Source of the DNA: Pseudomonas serboccidentalis
GTDB taxonomy: Bacteria; Pseudomonadota; Gammaproteobacteria; Pseudomonadales; Pseudomonadaceae
NCBI RefSeq assembly: GCF_028830055.1
Contig: NZ_CP101655.1
Span: 3,792,553 to 3,856,552, forward strand
Direction of reading: 5' to 3'
DNA length: 64,000 nt
The notes beneath the pieces were generated by a model that was given only the letters and a program-made list of their open reading frames with translations, was not told the DNA's origin and did not search any database. Below are positions 16,219-25,716 of the stretch, in pieces. Position 1 is the stretch's first letter; the number at the start of each line of letters is the position of its first letter. A program made the position numbers and the translations under genes.

Positions 16219-17244
16219 ATGAACGCCAAGATACTTGTTCTGCTGATGCTGCCGCTTGCAGGCTGCTCCAGCACTTCCGAAACCCAGAACATGCCGGTGA
16301 ATATTCTCACCGCCACGCCGGCCAACGCCCAGGCGACCGACATGCCCAAGGTCGAACAGACCCTGCGCCCGCAAGACGTGCTGGATGTGATCTTCCACAT
16401 CAGCACCAGCGGCTCGGACGCCTACCGCGTGCAGTCGGGCGACCAGATCGGCCTGAACTTCACGGCGGCGAGCCAGCTCAACGGCAACCAGCTGGTGCTG
16501 CCCGACGGCACCATCAGCCTGCCGGGGGCCAACACCTCGGTGAAAATCGCCGGGCTCACCGGCGATGAAGCACGCGATGAAATCCAGCGGGCCTACCAGC
16601 GCAAGCAGCTGTTCCAGCCCAACCGCAATCAGCTGACCGTGCAGATCATCAGCCCGCTGACCAATGAGCAAAACCTCAAAAGCGCCCTCAATCACCCGGC
16701 CACCGGCATGAGCCGCGAGATCACCGTGGGCAACGACGGGTATGCAAGCTTCCCGGAAATCGGCGCCGTGCCGCTGCAAGGCATGACCATCAATCAACTG
16801 GAAACCTTCCTCAACCAGAAGTACGCACAGTTGCCGGGGCGGATGAGCGTCGATGTGATGCTCAAGTCCACCGCCGGCAACGAGATCTACGTGCTCGGCG
16901 AAGTCGGCCAGCCGGGTTCCTACCCGATCCGCCGTCCGGTGTCGGTGCTTGAAGCGCTGACCCTGGCCCGTGGCACCAACGTCAAGGCGCGTCTGGATTC
17001 GGTGGTGATCATGCGCCGCAACGGCAACCAGGTGCAGGCCGTGCACTACGACGTGGAAAAAGCCCTGGCGGGCGACGCGTCGCAGATCGCCTACCTGCAA
17101 CCGGACGACATGCTGTTCGTGCCGAAAACCAAACTGGCGAGTGCCGGCGAACTGGCTCGACAACTGGCGGACGTGGTGCTGTTCCAGGGCGTGGGCTTCA
17201 GTTTCGGCTACCGCGTCGACAACAAAGGCAGTAACAACAACTGA
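16219..17244 (+). CDS. polysaccharide export outer-membrane lipoprotein (Wza-like)
   Basis: The 341-residue product starts with a lipoprotein signal (LLMLPLAGC, Cys16). It continues with a Poly_export domain (RPQDVLDVIFHISTSGSDAY, then YRVQSGDQIGLNFT, about residues 50-150) and an SLBB-like domain near residues 220-270 (EIYVLGEVGQPGSYPIRRP). These features define the outer-membrane translocon family that exports capsule and exopolysaccharide. It acts with the chain-length protein encoded immediately downstream. A purine-rich AAGGATGA site precedes the ATG. Confidence 0.93.
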   Translation: MNAKILVLLMLPLAGCSSTSETQNMPVNILTATPANAQATDMPKVEQTLRPQDVLDVIFHISTSGSDAYRVQSGDQIGLNFTAASQLNGNQLVLPDGTISLPGANTSVKIAGLTGDEARDEIQRAYQRKQLFQPNRNQLTVQIISPLTNEQNLKSALNHPATGMSREITVGNDGYASFPEIGAVPLQGMTINQLETFLNQKYAQLPGRMSVDVMLKSTAGNEIYVLGEVGQPGSYPIRRPVSVLEALTLARGTNVKARLDSVVIMRRNGNQVQAVHYDVEKALAGDASQIAYLQPDDMLFVPKTKLASAGELARQLADVVLFQGVGFSFGYRVDNKGSNNN

Positions 17245-17261
17245 CTCTCAGGTGAACGATC

Positions 17262-18854
17262 ATGAATCCAAAGGAAAACTACCTGCATGAGTTCTTCAGG
17301 ATCTTCTTCGCCAACAAGCAATTGGTGAAACGGGTCTTCCTGATCTTTGCAGTCATCGCGTTGCTACTGCCGCTGGTGCTCAAACAGAGCTTCGATATCA
17401 CCGCGCAGGTGATCGTGCAGTCGAAAAAACTCTCCCAGGGTGACGCCACCACGTCACTGACGGTCGATAACGCCACCTTCATTCCGCCTTCGCTGGCGGA
17501 CATGGAAACCGAAAGCAATATCCTGCGGTCCCCGGCGCTGATCCGCCAGACCATCAGCGAGCTGCGCGACAAGGGCGAATACGACCCTCCAGTGGGCGTA
17601 TTCGCCAAACTGGTGAGTGGGCCGTTCAAGCGCTACGTCTCCTCGCCGCTGCGCCAGTACGTGATCAATCCGCTGCGCAATATGTTCGGGCTGCAAACCG
17701 ATCCGGTGCGTGACACCGTACTCGATGGCCTGACTCAAGACGCCATCGACAGCCTGAAGATCGAGACACTACCCGGCTCCAACGTGATCTCGATCATCTA
17801 CAGCTTCCCGGATCCGCATCAGGGCACGACGTTTGTCGCCAGCCTGCTGCAGAACTATCTGGTCAGCCGTCAGGCGCTGCAATCGATCGACCTGCCACAG
17901 TCCTTCTACGAAACCAAGAAGCACTTGTATCAGGTGCGTCTCGATGGGCTGGAAGGCAATCGCCAGGCGTTGCTCGAAAGTGTTGCTTCGTCTGATCCGA
18001 AGGAGGAAATCACCTTCCGCCTGAACGCGATCAACACCGAGGAGCAAGCCCTGAACCTGTACCAGGATCGCCTGTTGCAGAGCCAGCGCTGGCTCGAATA
18101 CCTGAAAACCGCGCTGACTGCCGCCAGCAGCAACAAGCTCAACGACTACACCTTCCCCTTCACCTTCACCACCACCGTCGATAACGTGGCGTTCGAGGAT
18201 CGGGAAATCAAACAGCTGGGCGAACAACTGACCTCCCAGGTCAGCCGCTACATGAATGACCTGGCCGTGTTCCAGCCCGGCAGCGAGCCGATGCTGCTGA
18301 CCCGCGAGCAGATTGCCCGCACCCGTCAGCAATTTCTCAAAGTGGTGAGCAACCGCATTCAGGAACGCACCACCGACCTGGCGGTGGTGCAACAGGTGAT
18401 CGAGCAGAAAACCGCGCGCATCGCCGAGTTCAAGAACCGCATCCACACCTTGCAGCAAACCCAAAGCAAGCTGCGGCAGATGGACACGGAAATCGACGCG
18501 CTGCACACGGCGTTCTCGACCTACGCGCAACGCTTCGCCGAAAGCAGCACCGCCGGTTCGCTCAACGACGATCTGTCGAACGCCAAAGTCCTCAGCCCGC
18601 CGTTCGAACCGACCGAGCCGGCCTTCCCCAAACCGCTGCTGATCATTCCGTTCGGGCTGCTCACCGGTCTGCTGCTGGCCATCGCGCTGGTCTATGTACG
18701 TGAGTTCTTCGATCACCGTTTCAAACATCCTGCGCAAATCTCCCACGAACTGGGCCTGCCGGTGTTGCTGGTGATCAACGACGAGAACGTGCTGCCAAGC
18801 AATCCGCACAAGAACTGGACCGTGCCAAGCTTCGTGCACTGGGTGCGCAATTGA
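17262..18854 (+). CDS. polysaccharide co-polymerase / chain-length determinant (Wzz/GumC-like, no kinase domain)
   Basis: The 530-residue protein has the two-helix co-polymerase plan. An N-terminal helix (about residues 23-43, RVFLIFAVIALLLPLVL) and a C-terminal helix (about 465-488, LIIPFGLLTGLLLAIALVY) bracket a long periplasmic region with coiled-coil segments (about 250-440). The Pro-rich motif PPFEPTEPAFPKP precedes the second helix. The protein ends about 40 residues after that helix without an ATPase domain; that function is split off in the CpsD-like gene upstream. It controls polymer length and couples Wzy to Wza. The stop overlaps the next start. Confidence 0.92.
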   Translation: MNPKENYLHEFFRIFFANKQLVKRVFLIFAVIALLLPLVLKQSFDITAQVIVQSKKLSQGDATTSLTVDNATFIPPSLADMETESNILRSPALIRQTISELRDKGEYDPPVGVFAKLVSGPFKRYVSSPLRQYVINPLRNMFGLQTDPVRDTVLDGLTQDAIDSLKIETLPGSNVISIIYSFPDPHQGTTFVASLLQNYLVSRQALQSIDLPQSFYETKKHLYQVRLDGLEGNRQALLESVASSDPKEEITFRLNAINTEEQALNLYQDRLLQSQRWLEYLKTALTAASSNKLNDYTFPFTFTTTVDNVAFEDREIKQLGEQLTSQVSRYMNDLAVFQPGSEPMLLTREQIARTRQQFLKVVSNRIQERTTDLAVVQQVIEQKTARIAEFKNRIHTLQQTQSKLRQMDTEIDALHTAFSTYAQRFAESSTAGSLNDDLSNAKVLSPPFEPTEPAFPKPLLIIPFGLLTGLLLAIALVYVREFFDHRFKHPAQISHELGLPVLLVINDENVLPSNPHKNWTVPSFVHWVRN

Positions 18855-19942
18855 ACACGCTGTCCACCCCGAACGCCGCGCTGCCGATCATTCATTTGCT
18901 CAGCAGCGGCGGCTTCTATGGGGCCGAGCGCATGTTGCTCGATCACTGTCTGGCGACACCGGGGCAGCACCAGGTGCTGTTTCTCGATGCACCGCCAGCG
19001 TTGATCGCGCGCTTTCGCGAGGCCGGGGTGGACTGCCGGGGTTGTGCCGGGCTGGGTGAACTGTTGCGCCACCTGCGTGCCCGGCGCAGCGAACAGCCGC
19101 TGATCAACACCCACAACTTCAAAGGGCTGTTGCTCGGCTGGGTCGGGGCGACGCTGTTGCGTTTGCCGCTGGTCATCACCCAGCACGGCTTCACCCCACG
19201 CAGCCGCAAGCAGAAGTTCTACACCTGGCTGAGTTTGCAGCTGTGCCGCACGGCGTCGGTGGATCGTGTGGTGTGCGTGGCCGAGAGCATCGCCTTACTG
19301 CATCGTCAGGCCAGTGTGCAGGCGGAAAAACTGCAGGTGATTCCCAACGGTCTACCGGCCGCCGCCGCGCTGGTGAGCAACGTGGATCGTCAGCGCTGGC
19401 TGGCTGGTTACGTCGGTCGCTTGAGCAGCGAGAAAGGCCCGGACCTGTTTCTCGATGCGCTGATTCCGCTGTGTCACCAGCACCCGCAACTGGATGCCGT
19501 GATGCTCGGCGACGGGCCGGAACGCGAAGCACTGCGAGCGCGAATCGACGCCGCCGGACTGTCGCAACGGATTCGCCTGCCCGGTTACCAGACCGCCATG
19601 CAACCGTGGTGGCAGCGACTGGATGCTCTGGTGATCAGCTCGCGCACCGAAGGCACGCCGATGATTTTGCTTGAAGCGATGCAGGCCGGTGTGCCGGTGG
19701 TGGCGTTCGCCGTCGGTGGTATTCCGGATGTGCTTGAGCATCGGCACAACGGTCTGCTGGCGACACCCGTCGACAGCGATGCCCTCGCCCGCCAGCTCGA
19801 CAACCTGCTGAACGAGCCGAACCTGGCCCGGCAATTGTGCGACAACGCAAAGCGTACGCAACAGGATCGCTACGACCTCAAGGCCTTGGCCGAACGCTGG
19901 TCGCAGCTGTACATCCGCACGGCACGGGAGGCACGCGCATGA
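18851..19942 (+). CDS. family 4 glycosyltransferase
   Basis: The 363-residue GT-B enzyme shows the N-terminal domain motif SSGGFYGAERMLLDH, a hinge at about residue 185, the donor-site start YVGRLSSEKGPDLFLDA, and the E-x7-E pair RTEGTPMILLEAMQAGVPVV (about residues 265-285). It is cytoplasmic and probably adds one sugar to the lipid-linked repeat. A TTG start at 18851 overlaps the preceding stop by 4 nt (TTGA). Its 3' end overlaps the polymerase gene (ATGA). Confidence 0.92.
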   Translation: MNTLSTPNAALPIIHLLSSGGFYGAERMLLDHCLATPGQHQVLFLDAPPALIARFREAGVDCRGCAGLGELLRHLRARRSEQPLINTHNFKGLLLGWVGATLLRLPLVITQHGFTPRSRKQKFYTWLSLQLCRTASVDRVVCVAESIALLHRQASVQAEKLQVIPNGLPAAAALVSNVDRQRWLAGYVGRLSSEKGPDLFLDALIPLCHQHPQLDAVMLGDGPEREALRARIDAAGLSQRIRLPGYQTAMQPWWQRLDALVISSRTEGTPMILLEAMQAGVPVVAFAVGGIPDVLEHRHNGLLATPVDSDALARQLDNLLNEPNLARQLCDNAKRTQQDRYDLKALAERWSQLYIRTAREARA

Positions 19943-21306
19943 TTTTCCCGCTCTCGATCGTCAGTCTGCTCGGCCTGGTGTGCATTGGTTTGCTCGCCAG
20001 CCCTTATCCGTTTCTGGCACCGGGCGCCGTCATTGGCCTGGTGGGTTTCTCGGTGCTGTATCGCAAGCCGGCCTGGGGCCTGCTGGGTATTGCCGCGCTG
20101 GTGCCGTTCGAAGGGTTCTTCAAGGACAGCTCTGTGTCCGGAAGCAAACTGATCGGCGCCTCGCTGGCGGTGATCCTGATGCTGCAACTGGCCCTGCACC
20201 AGATTCCAGGCGAGCGTCTGCGCAGCAATATCTGGCGGTTTCTGCTGTGGTTTCTGGTCCTGTATTTCCTCAGCCTGCTCAATACCGATGACCTGGGCAT
20301 GTCGCTGGGGCACCTGCGCGAGCTGAGCGTGGGCCTGATCCTGTTTGTCATCACCCTGCTGATCGGTCGCGAACTGAACCTCGACCTGTTCGCCAGGCTG
20401 GTGACCCTGAGTGTCAGCACGACCTGCGCCATGGCGATGTTCTCGGCCAAATTCCAGGATCAGGGGCGCGCTGCGGGGCTGCTCGAAGACCCCAACGCCT
20501 TCGCCCTGCTGATCGCCTTCGCCATTCCGTTGGCGCTGTTGTTGGTGATTCGCGGTCCGAACCTGTTGCACCGCTTGTTCTGGGGCGTTTGCTGCGTGCT
20601 GCTGCTCGGCGGCATGACCAAGACCGAGTCGCGTTCCGGGCTGGTGGTGGTGGCCTTGAGTCTGTTGATCGGCTGCTGGCACTACCGTGCCCAACTCACC
20701 CGGATCCGTCCACGGCACCTGGGGTTTGCCATGCTGGGCGCGGCGATCGTGATTCCGCTGGCAATCTATGCCATGCCCGCCGGATACATCGCGCGCATTC
20801 AGTCGCTGAGTATTCTCAGCGCCGGCTCCAAAGCACAGGATGAATCCCTCGGCCGCCGCGCTTCGTACATCGTGGTCGGCGGGCAGATGATCCGCGAAAA
20901 TCCGCTGCTCGGCTCCGGCCCCGGCACCTTCCCGCTGCACTACGCGACCACCGGTTACGCCAAGGCGTTTTCCGCCAACCGCAAGATCGGCGACCTGTAC
21001 CGCCGAGCCCACAACACCTATCTGGAAATCTTCAGTGAGCTGGGAATTCCCGCCGGCCTGCTGTTCGTCGGCATGCTCGGCCTGGGCCTGTACAACCTGA
21101 TTCGCGCACGCGCCGCCTGGATGCTGCGGCGCGACTGGCAGCAGGCGGACCTGATGACCCACCTGGGCGTGAGCTTCCTGTCGCTGACCCTGTTCTTGAT
21201 GTTCCTCAGTGCACCGAACCAGAAGTACGTGTGGATCATGCTCGCGCTGACCAGCGTCCTGCGCCTCAAAGCCGAACAGGCCCCCCTGACCGAGGCCCGA
21301 GCATGA
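19939..21306 (+). CDS. O-antigen polymerase/ligase family protein (Wzy-like)
   Basis: The 455-residue integral membrane protein has about ten to eleven predicted helices. Between the later ones lies the Wzy_C-type periplasmic loop, with SGPGTFPLHYAT and RRAHNTYLEIFSELG (about residues 330-375), the hallmark of the O-antigen ligase/polymerase family. In a locus with its own Wzx and co-polymerase, polymerase is the likely role. The ATG at 19939 overlaps the preceding stop; an in-frame start about 100 nt earlier would lack membrane character. It ends with an overlap into the next glycosyltransferase. Confidence 0.9.
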   Translation: MIFPLSIVSLLGLVCIGLLASPYPFLAPGAVIGLVGFSVLYRKPAWGLLGIAALVPFEGFFKDSSVSGSKLIGASLAVILMLQLALHQIPGERLRSNIWRFLLWFLVLYFLSLLNTDDLGMSLGHLRELSVGLILFVITLLIGRELNLDLFARLVTLSVSTTCAMAMFSAKFQDQGRAAGLLEDPNAFALLIAFAIPLALLLVIRGPNLLHRLFWGVCCVLLLGGMTKTESRSGLVVVALSLLIGCWHYRAQLTRIRPRHLGFAMLGAAIVIPLAIYAMPAGYIARIQSLSILSAGSKAQDESLGRRASYIVVGGQMIRENPLLGSGPGTFPLHYATTGYAKAFSANRKIGDLYRRAHNTYLEIFSELGIPAGLLFVGMLGLGLYNLIRARAAWMLRRDWQQADLMTHLGVSFLSLTLFLMFLSAPNQKYVWIMLALTSVLRLKAEQAPLTEARA

Positions 21307-22271
21307 GCCGGATCAGCATCATCATCCCGATGTACAACGAGGCCCGGCACATCGGGCGCACGCTGCTGGCCGCGCAAAAGGCCGCGCATGCCGCCGATGT
21401 CGAGTGCGAGTTGATTGTGGTCGACAACGGCTCCAGCGACGACGGCCCGCACATCGCCCGCCAGTTTGGTGCGCAGGTGCTGGTGCTGCCGGGCTTGATG
21501 ATCGGCGCCCTGCGCAATCGCGGCGCCCTGCTGGCGACCGGTGAATGGATCGCGTTCATCGATGCCGACGTTGAGATGCCTGAAGACTGGCTCAAGCCGT
21601 TGTTCGAGCTGCAAGCCAGTGGTCAGGCCGATGTGTTCGGTCTCGATCTGCACACCCCCGCCGCCGCGCCGTGGTACGCCGCCGCCTGGCAACGGCGCAC
21701 GCTGCGGCCGGCGAGTCAGACGTCGCACACGGTGGACTGGCTGCCCAGTTGCAACCTGCTGATGCGTCGGCACTGGTTCGACAAGGTCGGCGGCTTCAAC
21801 GAACACCTGCGCACCGGCGAAGACAAGGAGTTCACCCTGCGCCTGCACGAACACGGCGCGCGGCTGCTGTCGGTGAACAGCCGTGTGGCCCTGCATTGGG
21901 GCTACGAAATGAACTGGCGCGAGTGGATGGGCAAGGAAATGTGGCGTCAGGGCAGTCATCTGCAACTGCTGCGCACGCATGGTTTGAGCCTGCGCCTGCT
22001 GCGCTTTCCGATGCTGTCGATTGGCGTGTGGATCCTGGATTTCCTGACCCTCTCCGCCCTGTTCGACGGCTTTCCGCAGCACGCCGCGATCATGGTGCTG
22101 CTGACCCTGCTGCCCGGACTGGTCCTGAGCATTCGCCAGAGTGCGCGCCATCACAACCTCGCGCTGACCCTGCAACTGTGGGTCCTGCACTGGTTGCGTC
22201 TGCATCTTGCCGGCGCCGCCTTCATTCTCAGTCTGTGTCATTGGACCGCCAGGAGGCCTGCCCGTGGCTGA
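21303..22271 (+). CDS. family 2 glycosyltransferase with C-terminal membrane segments
   Basis: The 322-residue GT-A protein begins directly with the catalytic domain: RISIIIPMYNEARHIGRTL, LIVVDNGSSDDGP (about residues 40-52), DXD-type FIDADVEMPEDW (about residues 83-94), and TGEDKEFTLRLHEHG as the acceptor-side acidic motif. Two or three hydrophobic helices in the last 90 residues should tie it to the inner membrane. The ATG at 21303 overlaps the polymerase stop by 4 nt. Confidence 0.92.
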   Translation: MSRISIIIPMYNEARHIGRTLLAAQKAAHAADVECELIVVDNGSSDDGPHIARQFGAQVLVLPGLMIGALRNRGALLATGEWIAFIDADVEMPEDWLKPLFELQASGQADVFGLDLHTPAAAPWYAAAWQRRTLRPASQTSHTVDWLPSCNLLMRRHWFDKVGGFNEHLRTGEDKEFTLRLHEHGARLLSVNSRVALHWGYEMNWREWMGKEMWRQGSHLQLLRTHGLSLRLLRFPMLSIGVWILDFLTLSALFDGFPQHAAIMVLLTLLPGLVLSIRQSARHHNLALTLQLWVLHWLRLHLAGAAFILSLCHWTARRPARG

Positions 22272-23400
22272 ATTCATTTTCTGGCTGTGCCTGCTGCTGC
22301 CGGCGTACGCCTATCTGGGCTATCCACTGCTGCTGAGCCTGCTGGCGCCACTGTTTCCGGCCTGGCGCCATACCCCGGCACCGCCGCTGAACATCAGCAT
22401 CGTGATCGCCGCACACAACGAGGCGCGGCACATCGAGCACAAGTTGCGCACGCTGCTGGCGCAGGACTATCAACCGGCCACGTTGCAGATCATTCTCGCC
22501 AGCGACGGCTCCACCGACGACACCGTGGCCTGCGCACGCAAGATAGTTGACCCGCGCATCACCGTGCTCGATCTGCCGCGTCAGGGCAAAGCGGCGACAC
22601 TGAATGCCGGCGTGGCGTTGACCCGCGGCGATATCCTGGTGTTCACCGACGCCGATAACCAATGGTCGCGGGAAACCCTCGGTTACCTGCTGGCGCCACT
22701 GAACGATCCCACCGTCGGCGCCTGTGCCGGGCACATGGTGATTCCGGTGACCGGTGGCGGTTTGAGCATCGGCGACAGTCTGTACCGGCATTACGAGGGC
22801 TGGCTGCGCCGGGTCGAGAACCGTACCGGTTGCATGGTCTCGGCCGACGGCGCGCTGCTCGCCCTGCGCCGCGAGCTGTTCCAGAACGTGCCGGCGGAGG
22901 TCAATGACGATTTCTTTCTCAGTACCTGCGCCCCCGTCGCATTCAAACGCATTGTGTACGTGCCCGAGGCGCAAGTGATCGACCACGGTGTGGACGAGGC
23001 GGACAAACAGTTTCGCCGTCGTCAGCGCGTGACCGTCGGTGGCCTGCAAAGCCTCGCCCAGCGCAGTGAGCTGCTCAACCCGCTCAAACATGGCCTGTAT
23101 TCGCTTGCGCTGATCAGCCACAAGCTGATCCGCCGTCTGGCGCCGATCCTCCTGCTGCCGTTGCTGCTGAGCAGCTTCTGGCTGTGGGACGACCATGGTT
23201 TCTATCGACTGGCGCTGATCGCACAACTGTTCGGCTACACCATGGCGATCGCCGGACTGCTCGACTCACAACACCGATTACCCAAACCGTTTCGTCTGGC
23301 GGCCTTCCTGCTGGTGACGCTGGCCGGCATGAGCATCGGCCTGTGGCAGTTCCTGCGCGGCCACCGTTACGCCCAGTGGAACCCTGAACAAAACCGCTGA
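22264..23400 (+). CDS. family 2 glycosyltransferase, processive-type membrane enzyme
   Basis: The 378-residue protein has an N-terminal helix (FIFWLCLLLPAYAYLGYP), a GT-A domain (ISIVIAAHNEARHIEHKL, ILASDGSTDDT, FTDADNQWSRET) and three or so C-terminal helices. The architecture resembles the PgaC/NodC group, but the usual QxxRW is represented by QFRRRQRVTVGG, so processive action is uncertain. In a Wzx/Wzy locus it more likely adds a single sugar. The GTG start at 22264 overlaps the preceding gene by 8 nt. Confidence 0.9.
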   Translation: MAEFIFWLCLLLPAYAYLGYPLLLSLLAPLFPAWRHTPAPPLNISIVIAAHNEARHIEHKLRTLLAQDYQPATLQIILASDGSTDDTVACARKIVDPRITVLDLPRQGKAATLNAGVALTRGDILVFTDADNQWSRETLGYLLAPLNDPTVGACAGHMVIPVTGGGLSIGDSLYRHYEGWLRRVENRTGCMVSADGALLALRRELFQNVPAEVNDDFFLSTCAPVAFKRIVYVPEAQVIDHGVDEADKQFRRRQRVTVGGLQSLAQRSELLNPLKHGLYSLALISHKLIRRLAPILLLPLLLSSFWLWDDHGFYRLALIAQLFGYTMAIAGLLDSQHRLPKPFRLAAFLLVTLAGMSIGLWQFLRGHRYAQWNPEQNR

Positions 23401-23413
23401 AAGGACCAAAGCC

Positions 23414-24415
23414 ATGGCGATCAAACAATTAATAAAACGCACCAGTGGCTGGCTTTACCTCAACTCCCCCGTGGGACGAAATCAGTTGCAGGGCGCCGGA
23501 GTGATCCTGATGTTGCACCGGGTGCTGGCCAACGACCGCGCCGCCGACCTGCCGCACCGCAATGAACTGTGCGTCGGGCCCAAGGCCTTCGAACACCTGC
23601 TGGTGTGGCTGCGCCGGCACTTCGATTGCGTGCCGCTGATGGACATCCTCGCGCCGAATTCACTGCGCAGCGAACGCCCGCGGGTGACGCTGACCTTCGA
23701 CGACGGCTGGCGCGACAACGCGGTCAACGCCTTCCCCTTGCTGCAAAAATATCAGGTGCCGGCGAGCATCTTTCTCTCCACCGATTTCATCGGCAGCCGC
23801 CAGCGCTTCTGGTGGGAAAGCCTTGGCGAAACCCTGTGGGGCAGCCACGGTGAAAAGGCCCGCATGCACTTGATCGAGTGCCTGCACTCCATCGGGCATC
23901 CGCTGCCGGTGCTGGTCGATGACATCGACGTCGACCGGCGCAGCCTGTCACTGCAGCATTACCTGCAAAGTCTGAAGACCGTCGAACCGCAGATGCTCGA
24001 ACGCCTGACCGACGAATGTCCGTCGGAGTCATTGCCGCAAGCGCTGGACTGGCATCAGGTGCGGGCGCTGGAAGCTTCCGGTCTGGTGCGTTTCGGCCCG
24101 CACGGCGCCAGCCACGCGATCCTCACCGAACTGGACGATCTGCGCCTGAACGAAGAAATCAGCCGCAGCCGTGAAGCCTTGAACAATGGCTGCAACCGGC
24201 CGCTGTCGGTGTACTGCTACCCCAACGGCAACAACGACGAACGCGTGCGCAAGCAAATGGCCGCGCACGACTACCCGTTCGCCCTGGGCACCGGCACCGG
24301 TATCTATCGCGGCGAAGGCGATCCGCTGAACCTGCCACGTTTCGGCGTCAGTCAGCGCACCGCGCGTAATCCGGAGCTGTTGTCGTGGCGCATCTTTCGC
24401 GGAGCACGGCCATGA
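23414..24415 (+). CDS. NodB-type polysaccharide deacetylase, no signal peptide
   Basis: The 333-residue protein has the NodB homology core: the metal/catalytic motif VTLTFDDGWRDNA (about residues 92-104) and the zinc pair in GPHGASHAIL (about residues 228-237). ILMLHRVL opens the domain. No signal peptide or anchor is evident, so it probably works in the cytoplasm on nucleotide- or lipid-linked sugar, unlike PgaB-type periplasmic deacetylases. An AAAGGAC site precedes the ATG. The substrate is likely an N-acetyl (or O-acetyl) hexose within the repeat unit. Confidence 0.9.
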   Translation: MAIKQLIKRTSGWLYLNSPVGRNQLQGAGVILMLHRVLANDRAADLPHRNELCVGPKAFEHLLVWLRRHFDCVPLMDILAPNSLRSERPRVTLTFDDGWRDNAVNAFPLLQKYQVPASIFLSTDFIGSRQRFWWESLGETLWGSHGEKARMHLIECLHSIGHPLPVLVDDIDVDRRSLSLQHYLQSLKTVEPQMLERLTDECPSESLPQALDWHQVRALEASGLVRFGPHGASHAILTELDDLRLNEEISRSREALNNGCNRPLSVYCYPNGNNDERVRKQMAAHDYPFALGTGTGIYRGEGDPLNLPRFGVSQRTARNPELLSWRIFRGARP

Positions 24416-25716
24416 GCCGCAGCCGCTACCTCAAGCACCTGGCGCTGAGCATGGGCACCAAACTGGCGATGATCGCCCTGCGCCTGCTGCGCAATGTGCT
24501 GCTGGCGCGAATCCTCGGGCCCAGTGAGCGCGGACTGTTCGCCCTGCTCAGCACCCTGCCGGACTTGATCAGCGCGGCCACCAGCGGCGGGCTGAACTCG
24601 GCCGTCGGTTATCAGGCCGCCAAACAGCGGCCAATGGGCCTGCTGCTGAGCCAGGTGCTGGTGTTCGGTTGTTTGCTCGCCGCTCTGCTGACCCTGCTGG
24701 TGGTAGCGCTGGTGCGCGAATTCGGTGGCGAGCTGGATGTGACCATGCAACTGGGGCTGCTGGCCTGGCTGTTGCTGCTGGCGGTGCCGCTGACCGTGCT
24801 CAAAAGCGGCCTGCTGACCCTGCACAATGCGTCCGGCGGCGTGGTCGCGTTCAACGCCTTGCGCCTGATCGAATCGCTGGCCCCGCTGCTGCTGTTTCTC
24901 GCGCTGTTCTGGATGTGGAAAAGCGCGGCTCTGGAAGCGGCGCTGATCAGTTGGCTGGCTGGAATCAGCCTGGTGGTGCTGGCCGGTTGGGTCTGGCTCA
25001 GACGCGCACAACCACTGCAGTTGCAGTGGGACCGCGCCAGCCAGAACGAACTGCTGCGCTACAGCGCCCGCAGCCATCCGGATCTGCTGTTCCAACAAGT
25101 GATTCTGCGCTCGGATTACCTGTTCATCGGCGCCCTGCTCGGCAGCACCGCGCTGGGTCATTACGCGATGGCCAGCGCCGCCGCCGAACTGCTGCTGATC
25201 GTCCCGGAAGCGGTGACCACGCCGCTGATGAAACGCCTGCTGCAACAGGACGAAGGCATGGACAAAGTCACCCCGCTGGCCTTGCGTCTGACCGCCACGG
25301 TGATGCTCGGCGCGTGCCTGTGCATGGCGGTGATCGGCAACTGGCTGATCGTCACCCTGTTCGGCGCCGCTTACCAACCGGCGTATCCGGCACTGCTGGC
25401 GTTGCTGCCGGGGCTGCTCGGCCTGTGCTATGCGAGCATCCTGCGTCTGGACCTGCTGGGCAAAAACCGCCCCGGCACGGTGTCGCTGCTGATGGGCCTC
25501 GGCGCCTTGCTCAATCTGGCACTGAACCTGGTGCTGATTCCGGCCTACGGCATCGTCGGCGCGGCCGCCGCATCGTCGATTGCCTATCTGGCGGTGACGG
25601 TCGCGATGCTGGTGTTGTACTGCCGTTTGAGCGGTGTGCCGTTCTGGCAAACCCTGATCATCTTGCCCAGCGACGTCGCGCCGATGTGGCAGATGTTGCA
25701 CCGGAAGGCCGTATGA
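24412..25716 (+). CDS. polysaccharide flippase (Wzx, MATE/MOP superfamily)
   Basis: The 434-residue membrane protein has about 12 helices with the Wzx/RfbX fold. N-terminal text is RLLRNVLLARILGPSERGLFALLSTLPDLI, typed here in two parts: RLLRNVLLARILG and PSERGLFALL. Length and helix spacing fit. It would flip the undecaprenyl-linked repeat to the periplasmic face for Wzy. The ATG at 24412 overlaps the deacetylase stop by 4 nt, and its own stop overlaps the next start. Confidence 0.92.
   Translation: MSRSRYLKHLALSMGTKLAMIALRLLRNVLLARILGPSERGLFALLSTLPDLISAATSGGLNSAVGYQAAKQRPMGLLLSQVLVFGCLLAALLTLLVVALVREFGGELDVTMQLGLLAWLLLLAVPLTVLKSGLLTLHNASGGVVAFNALRLIESLAPLLLFLALFWMWKSAALEAALISWLAGISLVVLAGWVWLRRAQPLQLQWDRASQNELLRYSARSHPDLLFQQVILRSDYLFIGALLGSTALGHYAMASAAAELLLIVPEAVTTPLMKRLLQQDEGMDKVTPLALRLTATVMLGACLCMAVIGNWLIVTLFGAAYQPAYPALLALLPGLLGLCYASILRLDLLGKNRPGTVSLLMGLGALLNLALNLVLIPAYGIVGAAAASSIAYLAVTVAMLVLYCRLSGVPFWQTLIILPSDVAPMWQMLHRKAV

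Noticed and set aside
24669..25712. N-terminal extension of the glycosidase-like frame
   Set aside because: This part is an out-of-frame Arg/Pro/Ala-rich shadow of the flippase gene; the real product begins with a signal peptide at 25713.
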